A DNA stretch of 64,000 bases from Cupriavidus sp. EM10 (GTDB lineage: Bacteria > Pseudomonadota > Gammaproteobacteria > Burkholderiales > Burkholderiaceae): contig NZ_CP076060.1 in NCBI RefSeq assembly GCF_018729255.1, positions 3,508,501 to 3,572,500 of the forward strand, written 5' to 3'. Below the pieces are notes generated by a model. It was not told the DNA's origin. It did no database searches and was given only the letters and a program-made list of their open reading frames with translations. Of this stretch, positions 36,874-46,203 are shown one piece after another (the stretch's first letter is position 1; each line of letters opens with the position of its first letter). The position numbers and the translations under genes were made by a program.

Positions 36874-37795
36874 ATTGGCTGGCCATCTTGACCAGGTTTT
36901 CGCCGGCGCGCTGCTTGCCTTCGTCGAGCAGGAAGTCGATAAAGGCGCGCACCTTGGTAGGCAGGAACTTGCGGCTGGGGTAGACCACGCTGACGTCGCG
37001 GCGCGGCAGCTGGTACTGCGGCAGGATGTGCATCAGGCGGCCGGCCTCGATATTGGGCCGGGCCAGGTACGACGACAGCATGGCGATGCCCATGTCGGCC
37101 AGCGCCGCCTGGTGCGCCAGCTCGGCATTGCTGCAGAGCAGGCCCGGGCGAATCGGCACGGTCACCTCGCCCTCGGGGCCGGACAGCGTCCATTCGTGCT
37201 CGGCCGTGGGCAGTCGCATGGCGATGGCGCGATGGTTGGACAGGTCATGGGCGGTGCGCAGCGGCGGATGCGCGCGCAGATAGCCCGGCGAGGCGCACAG
37301 GATGATTTCGGCGGAAATCAGCGGCCGGGCCACCAGGTGCGAGCCCAGCCCCAGGTCGGACAGCATCACGCCGACGTCGCGCCCTTCCTCGACGATATCG
37401 ATCATGCGGTCGGACAACTGCACGTCGAATACCACGTCCGGGTAGAGTTGGTGAAAGCGCTCCAGGGTCTTGGGCAGCAGGTGCAGGCCAAACATGACCG
37501 GCGCCACGAGCCGCAGCGTGCCGGACAGCGACTGGCTGCGGGCGGTGACGATCGACTCCGCCTCTTCCACGTCTTCAAGGATCTGCGCGCAGCGCTGCAG
37601 GTAGGTTTCGCCCGCGTCGGTCAGCGACAGGCTGCGCGTGGTGCGGTTCAGCAGCCGCGTGCCGAGATGGCTTTCCAGATCGGCCACATACCGCGTGACC
37701 ACGGCGTTGGACATTTCCAGTTGCTGCGCCGCACGGGCGAAGCTGCCAAGTTCGACCACCTTGGCGAAAACGCGCATCGATTGCAGCCGATCCAT
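36872..37795 (-). CDS. LysR-family transcriptional regulator
   Basis: A 307-residue protein with an N-terminal winged helix (residues 1-60: MRVFAKVVELGSFARAAQQ, NAVVTRYVADLESHLGTRLL) and the LysR effector-binding domain (RLVAPVMFGLHLLPKTLERF onwards). The pattern resembles the CrgA/YhjC-type subgroup common in Burkholderiaceae. It is likely autoregulated from an inverted repeat just upstream. The divergent target across the 190-bp gap is the small secreted-protein gene, a plausible but untested target. Confidence 0.92.
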   Translation of the reverse strand: MDRLQSMRVFAKVVELGSFARAAQQLEMSNAVVTRYVADLESHLGTRLLNRTTRSLSLTDAGETYLQRCAQILEDVEEAESIVTARSQSLSGTLRLVAPVMFGLHLLPKTLERFHQLYPDVVFDVQLSDRMIDIVEEGRDVGVMLSDLGLGSHLVARPLISAEIILCASPGYLRAHPPLRTAHDLSNHRAIAMRLPTAEHEWTLSGPEGEVTVPIRPGLLCSNAELAHQAALADMGIAMLSSYLARPNIEAGRLMHILPQYQLPRRDVSVVYPSRKFLPTKVRAFIDFLLDEGKQRAGENLVKMASQ

Positions 37796-37855
37796 GACAT
37801 AGTCTCCCGCTTCCGCCGTGAACTTTTACACGGTACGGGTAGTTTATTGTTGAAA

Positions 37856-37874
37856 CCACAATCAATCATTGTGG
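37856..37874. promoter_or_regulatory. Inverted repeat, candidate LysR operator
   Basis: CCACAAT (37856-37862) and ATTGTGG (37868-37874) are a perfect inverted repeat with a 5-bp centre. The T-N-A geometry and position 60 bp upstream of the LysR start fit a LysR-type site. Confidence 0.5.
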
Positions 37875-37985
37875 AGGCGGATATTTATTCATATCAGGGG
37901 AATGCCTAATATCCCACCTAATCGATGCCGCAACGCAGCAATATCCCGAAACGCCGGCATCCTCCAATAAAGTGAAGGATCCGCC

Positions 37986-38198
37986 ATGAAGCGCCAAATC
38001 GCCCTGATCGCTGCAGCCGTTGTTGCCCTGTCCGCCGCGCCCGCCTTTGCCAAGGCCAGCAAGTTCGACCCGTACACCGACGGCGCCAAGGCCGGCAAGT
38101 TCGACACCTTCACGGATGGCGCCAAGATCGGCAAGTTCGATTCGTTCACCGACGGCGCCAAGTCGTTCGACGTGTACTCGGACGGCGCCAAGATCTGA
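37986..38198 (+). CDS. Tiny secreted protein with K-F-D-x-x-T-D-G-A-K repeats
   Basis: A 70-residue protein with a signal peptide (MKRQIALIAAAVVALSAAPA, cleavage near AFA). The mature part of about 47 residues is four tandem units: SKFDPYTDGAKA, GKFDTFTDGAKI, GKFDSFTDGAK and SFDVYSDGAKI. Alternation of aromatic, acidic, glycine and lysine residues at a 12-residue period suggests a small regular or calcium-like-binding structure, but no known motif fits. A terminator follows at once. I know no function; it is divergent from a LysR regulator. Confidence 0.72.
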   Translation: MKRQIALIAAAVVALSAAPAFAKASKFDPYTDGAKAGKFDTFTDGAKIGKFDSFTDGAKSFDVYSDGAKI

Positions 38199-38222
38199 TC
38201 GGCAAGCCCCGCAGTCTGCGCA

Positions 38223-38253
38223 AAGCCCGTACCAGCCAGGTACGGGCTTTTTT
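38223..38253 (+). terminator. Rho-independent terminator of the repeat-protein gene
   Basis: AAGCCCGTACC (38223-38233) pairs with GGTACGGGCTT (38239-38249); T-run to 38253. Confidence 0.88.
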
Positions 38254-38298
38254 CATGGGCGTCCGACAGGGGGTATCCGCCCCGCCTTTCGATAATCC

Positions 38299-38326
38299 AA
38301 AAGAAAACGGGCCAGAAGGCCCGTTT
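38299..38326 (-). terminator. Terminator of the glycine-zipper gene
   Basis: On the minus strand AAACGGGCC (38326-38318), loop TTCT, GGCCCGTTT, then a T-rich tail TCTTTTGG. It lies just past the stop of the leftward gene. Confidence 0.7.
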
Positions 38327-38343
38327 CCTTTTGCCGCCGCGAC

Positions 38344-38778
38344 TTAGTCGTGGTGGTGATGACGATGCTTGCTGCGCTTGTAGTAGCGGCGATCGTCATC
38401 GTACGAGTTGCTGCGCGACACGTTGCCGCCCAGCGCGGCGCCTGCCGCACCACCCAGGCCGGCGCCTACCAGGCCGCCCGTACGGCCGCCCATGGCGTTG
38501 CCGGCTGCAGTACCAGCGCCGCCGCCCAGCGCGCCGCCGATAATGGCGCCCGTGCGTTCGCGGCGATTCGAGGTGAGCGCACCGCCGGCACCGCCGCCGA
38601 CTGCACCGCCGATGATCGAGCCGGTGCTGCCGCCCAGTGCACCACCCACAGCGGCACCTGCCACGCCACCCAGGCCACCGCCGAGTGCGTTGTTCAGATC
38701 ACCTCCTGCAAACGCCGGCAGCGTAGACGCCGAGAGGGCAAGAGCCAGAGTCAGATTGCGGAGAGGATGGCGAGACAT
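38344..38778 (-). CDS. Glycine-zipper exported protein with His-rich tail
   Basis: A 144-residue protein from the ATG at 38778, with a signal peptide (LRNLTLALALSASTLPAFA). The mature part is an almost continuous set of small-residue helices with Gly every fourth residue (GGLGGVAGAAVGGALGG, GAIIGGALGGGAGTAAGNAM), the glycine-zipper (2TM) pattern of surface or pore-forming lipoprotein-like proteins. It ends with RYYKRSKHRHHHHD, a basic His-rich tail that may bind metal. Function unknown. Upstream extension to 38925 is not supported. Confidence 0.78.
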   Translation of the reverse strand: MSRHPLRNLTLALALSASTLPAFAGGDLNNALGGGLGGVAGAAVGGALGGSTGSIIGGAVGGGAGGALTSNRRERTGAIIGGALGGGAGTAAGNAMGGRTGGLVGAGLGGAAGAALGGNVSRSNSYDDDRRYYKRSKHRHHHHD

Positions 38779-38960
38779 CGTATTTTCCTTATGTGGTGTG
38801 TATCTGGAAGCGGAGTGTAGAGAAGCATCCCTGCCCTTGCTGTAACCAGTTGTGAGGTGCTGTAACCCGCTGCAGAAACAGTATCGAACCGTTAAAAAGC
38901 GATGTTCCGGCGCAACAGCGCGCAATCATACGTCACAAGAATGGCCAGCGGCCGGCCATG

Positions 38961-38986
38961 AAAAAAGCGGCCCCAGGGGCCGCTTT
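38961..38986 (-). terminator. Terminator of the cstA-ybdD operon
   Basis: On the minus strand AAAGCGGCCCC (38986-38976), one-base loop and GGGGCCGCTTT with six T to 38961. It lies 27 bp after the ybdD-like stop. Confidence 0.85.
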
Positions 38987-39012
38987 CCACTTTCAACCGG
39001 GCAACGCCGCCG

Positions 39013-39207
39013 TCAGCAGCACTTGCCCTGCCCGCCTCCGTACCGGGCCTCCTGGCGTTCGCGGAAGAATTCCTCGTACGTCATGGGCGCGCGGTCCGGA
39101 TGGGTGTTTTCCATGTGGGCCACGTAGGTCTGGTAGTCGGGCAGGCCCACCATCAGCCGCAGCGACTGGCCCAGGTAACGTCCCATGTTTCCGATCTGAT
39201 CCAGCAT
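39013..39207 (-). CDS. YbdD/YjiX family small protein
   Basis: A 64-residue protein: MLDQIGNMGRYLGQSLRLMV then GLPDYQTYVAHMENTHPDRA, ending GQGKCC. This is the YbdD/YjiX (DUF466) family, typically encoded directly downstream of cstA-type carriers, as here (16 bp after the cstA stop). In E. coli the pair BtsT-YjiX or CstA-YbdD takes part in pyruvate or peptide uptake. The PDYxxYVxHMxxxHPD core is complete. The two terminal cysteines may bind metal. Confidence 0.92.
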   Translation of the reverse strand: MLDQIGNMGRYLGQSLRLMVGLPDYQTYVAHMENTHPDRAPMTYEEFFRERQEARYGGGQGKCC

Positions 39208-39223
39208 GTGTGGCTCCTTGAGG

Positions 39224-41299
39224 TCAGTGCGACGCTGCCGAGGCCTGCGCCGGCAGCGGTTCGAACGGCGTTTCGCTGTCGGTGCGCTTGCCCTGGTTGC
39301 GGGCCGACATCGCGGTCTTGAAACCGTAGAACACGATCGACAGCACCACGAACATGAACAGCGCGCACAGGCCGGCATCCAGGTAGTCGTTGAAGACGAT
39401 GCGATGCATCTGCTCCATCGTCTTGGCCGGGGCCAGCACCTTGCCTTCGGCAATCGCGGCGCTGAACTTCGACGCGTGCGTCAGGAAGCTCACCTTGGGG
39501 TCGGCGTCGAACAGTTTCTGCCAGCCGGCGGTCAGCGTGCAGATCAGCAGCCAGCAGGTCGGCAGCAGCGTCACCCACGCGTATTGGCCGCGCTTCATCT
39601 TGACCAGCACGCAGGTGCCCAGCACCAGGGCCACGGCGGCCAGCATCTGGTTCGAGATGCCGAACAGCGGCCACAGCGTGTTGATGCCGCCCAGCGGATC
39701 GACCACGCCCTGGTACAGGAAGTAGCCCCAGGCCGCCACGGTCAGCGCGGTGGCGATCAGGTTGGCCGGCAGCGATTCGGTGCGCTTCAGCGACGGCACG
39801 AAGCTGCCCAGCAGATCCTGCAGCATGAAGCGGCCGGCACGCGTGCCAGCGTCGACGGCGGTCAGGATGAACAGGGCCTCGAACAGGATCGCGAAGTGAT
39901 ACCAGAACGCCATCATGGCCTGGCCACCCACCACCTGATGCAGGATGTGCGCGATACCCACGGCCAGCGTCGGCGCGCCACCGGCACGCGAGATGATCGT
40001 ATTTTCGCCAACATCCTTGGCGGTCTGGATCAGCACGTCCGGTGTGATCACGAAGCCCCATGTCGACACCGCCTGCGCCACCGCTTCCGGCGTGGTGCCG
40101 ATCACGGCGGCCGGGCTGTTCATCGCGAAGTACACGCCCGGTTCGATCACCGATGCGGCCACCAGGGCCATGATGGCGACGAACGACTCGGCCAGCATCG
40201 CGCCGTAGCCGATGAAGCGCGCATGCGATTCATTTTCCAGCAGCTTGGGCGTGGTGCCCGACGAGATCAGCGCGTGGAAGCCCGACACCGCGCCGCAGGC
40301 GATGGTGATGAACAGGAACGGGAACAGGTTGCCCGACCACACCGGGCCGCCGCCCTGCGCGAACTGCGTGAAGGCCGGCATCTTCAGTTCCGGCGCCACG
40401 ATCACGATGCCGATTGCCAGCGCGATGATGGTGCCGATCTTCAGGAACGTCGACAGGTAATCGCGCGGCGCCAGCAGCAGCCACACGGGCAGCACGGCGG
40501 CGATAAAGCCGTAGATGATCAGCATCCAGGTCAGCGCCTTGCCGTCGTACGTGAACAGCGGCGCCAGCACGGCGCTTTCATGCACGTACTGGCCGCCGAT
40601 GATGGCCAGCATCAGCAGCACGAAGCCGATCACCGACACCTCGCCGATACGGCCGGGACGGATGTATCGCGTGTAGATGCCCATGAAGATGGCAATGGGG
40701 ATGGTCACCGCCACGGTGAACGTGCCCCACGGGGAGCCGGCCAGCGCCTTGACCACGATCAGCGCCAGCACCGCCAGGATGATGATCATGATCATGAAGC
40801 AGCCGAACAGCGCGATCAGGCCGGGCACGGTGCCCATTTCGGACTTCACCAGGTCGCCCAGCGAACGGCCGTCGCGGCGCGTGGAGATGAACAGGATCAT
40901 GAAGTCCTGCACCGCGCCGGCAAACACCACGCCGGCCAGGATCCACAGCATGCCGGGCATGTAGCCCATCTGCGCGGCCAGCACGGGTCCCACCAGCGGC
41001 CCGGCACCGGCAATGGCGGCGAAGTGGTGGCCGAACAGCACGGCCTTGTTGGTCGGCACGTAGTCCAGGCCGTCGTTGTGGCGCCACGCGGGCGTCATGC
41101 GCTTGGGGTCGAGCTGCATCACCTTGTCGGCGATGAAGCGGCTGTAGTAGCGGTAGGCAATCAGGTAGATGCAGAGCGCGGCAACCACGATCCACAATGC
41201 GCTGACGGCTTCACCGCGCGACAGCGCGACAGTGGCGAAAGCAAACGCGCCGAGCACGGCGACGGCCAGCCACAACAGGTGTTGTCCGATGCGATTCAT
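39224..41299 (-). CDS. cstA: Carbon starvation protein CstA family transporter
   Basis: A 691-residue polytopic protein from the ATG at 41299, preceded by GGAG; an upstream frame to 41509 is shadow. Motifs: YYSRFIADKVMQLDPKRMTP, HHFAAIAGAGPLVGPVLAAQ, GYMPGMLWILAGVVFAGAVQ, DFMILFISTRRDGRSLGDLV and, further on, GVAHILHQVVGGQAMMAFWY. CstA/BtsT carriers take up pyruvate or peptides when carbon is scarce. About 16-18 helices are visible. It is divergent from a two-component system that probably controls it. Confidence 0.95.
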   Translation of the reverse strand: MNRIGQHLLWLAVAVLGAFAFATVALSRGEAVSALWIVVAALCIYLIAYRYYSRFIADKVMQLDPKRMTPAWRHNDGLDYVPTNKAVLFGHHFAAIAGAGPLVGPVLAAQMGYMPGMLWILAGVVFAGAVQDFMILFISTRRDGRSLGDLVKSEMGTVPGLIALFGCFMIMIIILAVLALIVVKALAGSPWGTFTVAVTIPIAIFMGIYTRYIRPGRIGEVSVIGFVLLMLAIIGGQYVHESAVLAPLFTYDGKALTWMLIIYGFIAAVLPVWLLLAPRDYLSTFLKIGTIIALAIGIVIVAPELKMPAFTQFAQGGGPVWSGNLFPFLFITIACGAVSGFHALISSGTTPKLLENESHARFIGYGAMLAESFVAIMALVAASVIEPGVYFAMNSPAAVIGTTPEAVAQAVSTWGFVITPDVLIQTAKDVGENTIISRAGGAPTLAVGIAHILHQVVGGQAMMAFWYHFAILFEALFILTAVDAGTRAGRFMLQDLLGSFVPSLKRTESLPANLIATALTVAAWGYFLYQGVVDPLGGINTLWPLFGISNQMLAAVALVLGTCVLVKMKRGQYAWVTLLPTCWLLICTLTAGWQKLFDADPKVSFLTHASKFSAAIAEGKVLAPAKTMEQMHRIVFNDYLDAGLCALFMFVVLSIVFYGFKTAMSARNQGKRTDSETPFEPLPAQASAASH

Positions 41300-41680
41300 T
41301 TGAAGGGTCTCCTCAGACCGGCTGAAAGAACCTGCGGCGACAGGGAGCCCGGGCAGCGGGGGCGGTGCCGGAATGGCGCCGCCGACGATCGCGTGGAAAG
41401 GGTGTCTCCTGGATGTCTGCGGCGTCCGGTCTGTTCTCGTCTGGAACCGGATCTTGTCGTGCAGGCAGGCAGTGCTTCCGGGGGCGGGATCGCCGGGGCC
41501 GGCAAGCACCTACTGCGTCGGATTTTGCGCGCAGGTGGGGCCCGTTCGCAATCCGGCGTGTAGTATTGACACCCGCCCAAGGCGGCACAAGCGCGAAACT
41601 ACGCAAACCCCCTGCGTAGTACTACGTAGACTCACGAAGTCACGCGGCCTTGCCGGCATCGGTGTTTACCCCCGGTTCAG
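41300..41680. other. Control region between cstA and the divergent kinase
   Basis: 381 bp with no gene. Apart from the repeats at 41598-41629, I see GC-rich unremarkable sequence. No clear -35/-10 pair stands out for either gene. Confidence 0.35.
41598..41629. promoter_or_regulatory. ACTACG repeat cluster, candidate response-regulator site
   Basis: ACTACGCA (41598-41605) and TGCGTAGT (41613-41620) are a perfect inverted repeat; ACTACGTAG (41621-41629) follows at once as a third, palindromic copy. Three half-sites just before the kinase start fit binding by the LuxR-type regulator encoded downstream. Confidence 0.55.
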
Positions 41681-43063
41681 ATGAAACTCCGCCAAAAGAT
41701 ACTTTTGCTCGCCGTGGCGCCCCTGGCCGTCGCGATGCTGGGCATTGCGCTGGCCGTGCGCTACCAGGCCACGGCGCTGGCGCGCCACGAGCGCGCGCTG
41801 GTCGAAGCCGCCTACCTGCAAAGCAAGGAAACCGAGCTGCGGCACTACGTCGACCTGGCCCAGAGCGCCATCGCGCCGATGGTGCAGTCCGGCAGCACCG
41901 ACGCCGCCACGCGGCAGGCCGCCATGGAGGCACTGGCCAGGCTCGACTACGGCCCGGACGGCTACTTCTTCCTGTATGACCTGCAAGGCCGCAACCTGAT
42001 GCATCCGCGCCAGCCGGAACTGGTGGGCCAGGACCTGTGGCTGATGCGTGATCCGCAAGGCGCGCTGACGATCCAGAAACTGGTGGCGGCGGCCAAGGCC
42101 GGCGGCGGTTCGGTGCGCTACATGTGGCAGAAGCCGTCGTCGAAGCAGACCGTGCCCAAGCTTGGCTACGTGGTTGCCGTGCCGGGCTGGAACTGGATGC
42201 TGGGCACCGGCATCTACCTGGACGATGTCGAGCGGACGCTGCGCCAGCTGGACGCGCGCGCCGAGACCGATATCCGCGAGACCATGGCCTGGATCGGCGT
42301 GATCGCCGCCATCAGCATCCTGCTGGTGGCCGCCAGCGGGCTCGCGCTCAATATCAGCGAACACCGCGAGGCCGACGCCAAGCTGCGCCAGCTGGCGCAA
42401 CGCGTGGTGCAGTCGCAGGAAGAAGAACGCGCCCGGCTGTCGCGCGAATTGCATGACGGCATCGGGCAGTTGCTGGTGTCGGTCAAGCTGGTGCTGGAAG
42501 CGGCTACGAACCGCATCCGCCTGGCGCCGTCCGAAGGGGCGTCGGTGGCGCCCATCCTGGGCATGGCGCTGAACCGGCTGGACTCTGCTTTCAATGAAGT
42601 ACGACGCGTGGCGCGCAACCTGCGGCCCGCCCTGCTCGACGACCTGGGCCTGTACGCGGCCCTGCAGCACCTGGCGCGAGAGATGCAGGCCGGCAGCACG
42701 CTGCAGGTGGAAGTCACCCAGACCGGGCAGCCCCGGGAACTGGTGGACGAACAGGCGACGGCGCTGTTCCGCATCGCGCAGGAAGCGCTGACCAATGTCG
42801 AACGCCACGCGCATGCCTCGCGCGTGGACGTGGAACTCGAATTTTCTCCAAGTGCGACCCGCCTGACCGTACGCGACAACGGCACCGGCTTCGACGTGGC
42901 GCGCATGCAGCACGACCCGCAGCGCGGCATCGGCCTGCGCAACCTGCGCGAGCGCATGGCCGCGCTGGGCGGCCAGTTCGACATCGTGTCGATGCCGTCG
43001 GGTACGCGGCTGGTGGCGGTGCTGCCGGCGATCACTCCTCCTTCCGATATTCCGCTGTCATGA
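41681..43063 (+). CDS. Cache-domain sensor histidine kinase (NarL/HPK7 type)
   Basis: A 460-residue membrane kinase. N-terminal helix (ILLLAVAPLAVAMLGIALAV), a periplasmic sCache domain (LDYGPDGYFFLYDLQGRNLMH, GWNWMLGTGIYLDDV), second helix (WIGVIAAISILLVAASGL), then HisKA_3 with ERARLSRELHDGIGQLLV (phospho-His) and HATPase_c (RDNGTGFD, GIGLRNLRERM). sCache domains of this type often sense small carboxylates such as pyruvate. It overlaps the next gene by ATGA and is divergent from cstA, which suggests a sensor for the carbon source that carrier takes up. Confidence 0.92.
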   Translation: MKLRQKILLLAVAPLAVAMLGIALAVRYQATALARHERALVEAAYLQSKETELRHYVDLAQSAIAPMVQSGSTDAATRQAAMEALARLDYGPDGYFFLYDLQGRNLMHPRQPELVGQDLWLMRDPQGALTIQKLVAAAKAGGGSVRYMWQKPSSKQTVPKLGYVVAVPGWNWMLGTGIYLDDVERTLRQLDARAETDIRETMAWIGVIAAISILLVAASGLALNISEHREADAKLRQLAQRVVQSQEEERARLSRELHDGIGQLLVSVKLVLEAATNRIRLAPSEGASVAPILGMALNRLDSAFNEVRRVARNLRPALLDDLGLYAALQHLAREMQAGSTLQVEVTQTGQPRELVDEQATALFRIAQEALTNVERHAHASRVDVELEFSPSATRLTVRDNGTGFDVARMQHDPQRGIGLRNLRERMAALGGQFDIVSMPSGTRLVAVLPAITPPSDIPLS

Positions 43064-43758
43064 CCAATATGACCGTTGCGCCCGACGACGACCCCGTCAT
43101 TCCGCCTTCCCACGCGCCGGCCCGGGTGCTGCTGATCGACGACCACGCGCTGGTGCGCGACGGCATGCGCATGCACCTGACGCTGCAGCCCGGGCTGGAA
43201 GTGGTGGGCGAAGCCGACGACGGCGAGGCCGCGCTGGCGTGGCTGGCCGGCGCCGGCCCGGCCAACGTGCCAGAACTGGTGATTACCGACATCGGCATGC
43301 GCGGCATGGGCGGCATCGCGCTGGCCGGGGCGCTGCACGACGCCTATCCCGAGGTGGCCGTGCTGATCGTGTCGATGCACGACAACCTTGAATACGTGCG
43401 CCAGGCCATCCGGGCCGGCGCGCGCGGCTACGTGCTCAAGGACGCGCCGGCCGACGAACTGATGGCCGCCATCCAGGCCGTGCTGGCCGGCCGCGTGTTC
43501 TACAGCACGCGCATTGCCCGCGGCATGGCCGAGCACGCCATCAGCCCGCTCGACGCCCTGACACCGCGCGAACGCGACATCCTCCATGGCATCGGCCGGG
43601 GGCAGTCCAACAAGGACATCGCATCGCGCCTGGGCGTATCGGTACGCACCGTGGAAACCCACCGCCTGAACCTGAAACGCAAGCTGGGCATCGAGGGCCG
43701 GGCCGAACTGGTCAAGTACGCGGTGCAGCAACTGGGGATCGATAGCGATCCGGGATAG
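43060..43758 (+). CDS. LuxR/NarL-family response regulator
   Basis: A 232-residue regulator: receiver with LLIDDHALVRDGM (acidic pair), phospho-acceptor Asp in ELVITDIGMRGMGG, and Lys in YVLKDAPADELM; C-terminal LuxR helix-turn-helix (LTPRERDILHGIGRGQSNKD, VRTVETHRLNLKRKLGI). It pairs with the overlapping kinase gene. Likely targets are cstA and its own operon via the ACTACG repeats. Confidence 0.94.
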   Translation: MTNMTVAPDDDPVIPPSHAPARVLLIDDHALVRDGMRMHLTLQPGLEVVGEADDGEAALAWLAGAGPANVPELVITDIGMRGMGGIALAGALHDAYPEVAVLIVSMHDNLEYVRQAIRAGARGYVLKDAPADELMAAIQAVLAGRVFYSTRIARGMAEHAISPLDALTPRERDILHGIGRGQSNKDIASRLGVSVRTVETHRLNLKRKLGIEGRAELVKYAVQQLGIDSDPG

Positions 43759-43779
43759 TTTGGTGGACCTCCGGCCAAC

Positions 43780-43810
43780 AAAAAGCCGACCGGCTGAACC
43801 GGTCGGCTTT
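43780..43810 (-). terminator. Terminator between the regulator gene and pckG
   Basis: AAAGCCGACCGG (43782-43793) pairs with CCGGTCGGCTTT (43799-43810). Five A (43780-43784) become the T-run for leftward pckG; on the plus side only three T follow, so it may act mainly on pckG. Confidence 0.85.
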
Positions 43811-43835
43811 CGATACAGCCTGGATGGCCGGGCGA

Positions 43836-45673
43836 TCAGCCCAGGCGCTTGGCCAGTGCGGACTTGGTTTCCACCAGTGCCTGCGGCAGGTTGTGCTTGA
43901 GCTGGGTGAACAGTTCGTCGTGCAGGGCCAGTTCCTTCTGCCATGCATCCTGGTCGATCGACGTGACCAGGTCGAACTGCTCGGCCGTGAACGGCAGGCC
44001 GTCCCAGTTCAGGTCGGCATAGCGCGGCGACGTGCCGAACACGTGGTCCACGCCTTCGCCACGGCCTTCCACGCGGTCGATCATCCACGACAGCACGCGC
44101 ATGTTTCACCGAAGCCCGGCCACACGAAGTTGCCGTCGGCGTCCTTGCGGAACCAGTTCACGCAGTAGAACTTCGGCAGCTTGGCGCCGGCGGCTTCCAG
44201 CTTCTGGCCCAGGGCGAGCCAGTGGCCGAAGTAGTCGCTCATGTTGTAGCCGCAGAACGGCAGCATCGCGAACGGGTCGCGGCGCACCACGCCTTGCTGG
44301 CCGGCGGCCGCGGCGGTGGTTTCCGAACCCATCGTGGCGGCCATGTACACGCCTTCGGTCCAGTTGCGGGCTTCGGTCACCAGCGGCACCGTGGTGCTGC
44401 GGCGGCCGCCGAAGATGAAGGCGTCGATGGCCACGCCAGCCGGGTTGTCCCAGTTGTCGTCGATCGATGGGCACTGCGAGGCCGGGGCCGTGAAGCGGGC
44501 GTTCGGGTGGGCGGCCTTGGCGCCGGTTTCCTTGGCGATGGCGGGCGTCCAGTCCTTGCCCTGCCAGTCGATCAGGTGCGCCGGGGCTTCCTTGGTCATG
44601 CCTTCCCACCACACGTCGCCGTCGTCGGTCAGCGCCACGTTGGTGAAGATGACGTTTTCCTTCAGGGTCGCCATCGCGTTGTAGTTGGTCTTCTCGCTCG
44701 TGCCCGGGGCCACGCCGAAGTAGCCGGCTTCGGGGTTGATCGCGTACAGGCGGCCGTCCTGGCCCGGCTTGATCCAGGCGATGTCGTCGCCGATGGTGGT
44801 GATCTTCCAGCCGTCGAAGCCCTTGGGCGGGATCAGCATGGCGAAGTTGGTCTTGCCGCAGGCCGACGGGAACGCGGCGGCCACGTGGTACTTCTTGCCC
44901 TCGGGCGAGGTCACGCCCAGGATCAGCATGTGCTCGGCCAGCCAGCCTTCGTCACGGCCCATCGTCGATGCGATGCGCAGCGCAAAGCACTTCTTGCCCA
45001 GCAGCGCGTTGCCGCCGTAGCCCGAACCGAACGACCAGATTTCACGCGATTCCGGGAAATGGACGATGTACTTGGTCGGGTTGCACGGCCAGGCCACGTC
45101 CTTCTCGCCGGCGGCCAGGGGCTTGCCCACGGTGTGGACGCACGGCACGAACTCGCCGTCGGTGCCCAGCACGTCATACACGGCCTTGCCCATGCGGGTC
45201 ATGATGCGCATGTTCACGGCGACGTACGGGGAATCGGACAGCTCCACGCCGATGTGGGCGATCGGCGAACCCAGCGGGCCCATCGAGAACGGCACCACGT
45301 ACATGGTGCGGCCACGCATGCAGCCGTCGAACAGGCCGCTCAGCGTGGTACGCATCTCGGCCGGGGCGGTCCAGTTGTTGGTCGGGCCGGCGTCTTCCTT
45401 CTTCTCGGAGCAGATGAAGGTACGGTCTTCCACGCGTGCCACATCGGACGGATCGGACAGGGCCAGGAACGAGTTCTTGCGCTTGGCCGGGTTCAGGCGC
45501 TGCATGGTGCCCGCGGCGACCATCTGCTCGCACAGGCGGTCGTATTCTTCCTGCGAGCCGTCGCACCAGTAGATCTGGTCAGGTTTGGTGAGAGAGGCGA
45601 TTTCTGCGACCCAGGCGACCAGTTTCTGGTTCTTTACCCAGGTCGGCACGTTCAGTGCCGGGGTGCCTTGCAT
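43836..45673 (-). pseudogene. pckG: GTP-dependent phosphoenolpyruvate carboxykinase, frame broken once
   Basis: Two frames: residues 1 to about 523 from the ATG at 45673, then [20 protein letters not shown] and onward to 43836. One A is missing in the run at 44104-44106 (GAAACATG should be GAAAACATG, reading WPGFGENMRVL); the corrected length is about 612 residues, normal for the GTP enzyme. Motifs: [14 protein letters not shown], the P-loop [25 protein letters not shown] (metal site) and [11 protein letters not shown]. PckG decarboxylates oxaloacetate to phosphoenolpyruvate, the first gluconeogenic step from C4 acids. Its neighbours handle pyruvate-type carbon, a sensible context. A TTG at 45700 is an alternative start. 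Confidence 0.93.
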
Positions 45674-46203
45674 GGTGGGTGGTTCATCTGACTGCTCCAA
45701 AGCAAAAGGGAAACCTTGTCATGTCCGATCGGCGCTGCCGGGTCTTTCGGGGAAAGTCGGACGTCGGCGCGGCCTGCCGCGTTGGGCATGGCGCACTCGC
45801 TGGATGACCGTCACATCCCGTTACAACTCGGCGACGACCGATTCCGCGCAAATGGTCGCGGGGTCCCTGCGGCTGCGCTACAGTTGCGCTTCGCCCGCTT
45901 TTGGCGGGCGGCAGGGTCCGGTCGGACATTGTCCGGCGGCGAACAGGGGGCGGGAGCCAGGCTCGACCGCACTGTTGCGCCGCGGAGGCGGGCAAGAATA
46001 CCACTGTACGGACACCCTGTTTTTTGCTGCGCAGCATTGTCTCCCCTGCCGGAATGCCAGAATGTGCCTGCGCAACCCGGCCGCGCGGATGGCCCGCGGG
46101 GACTGTCATCTGTCAATGTTGCGTCAGGGAAGTCAACAATACTGTCGGTCGCGCGCTGATTCTGTGGCCGCGCGCACCAAGCCCCGAGGTTAAAGAGTCA
46201 CCC
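45674..46203. other. Non-coding gap between pckG and the hydroxyacid dehydrogenase gene
   Basis: 530 bp between divergent genes. Several overlapping frames exist on both strands but none has family character. An imperfect inverted repeat (TGTCAATGTTG near 46106, CAACAATACTG near 46134) is a possible operator. I see no RNA gene. Confidence 0.35.

Noticed and set aside
37889..38191. Minus-strand repeat frame opposite the tiny secreted protein
   Set aside because: Repeats such as LAPSV arise from the antisense of the 12-residue units; no signal peptide or start context.
39206..41563. Long plus-strand frame opposite cstA
   Set aside because: His/Arg/Gln-rich shadow; cstA on the minus strand has clear family motifs.
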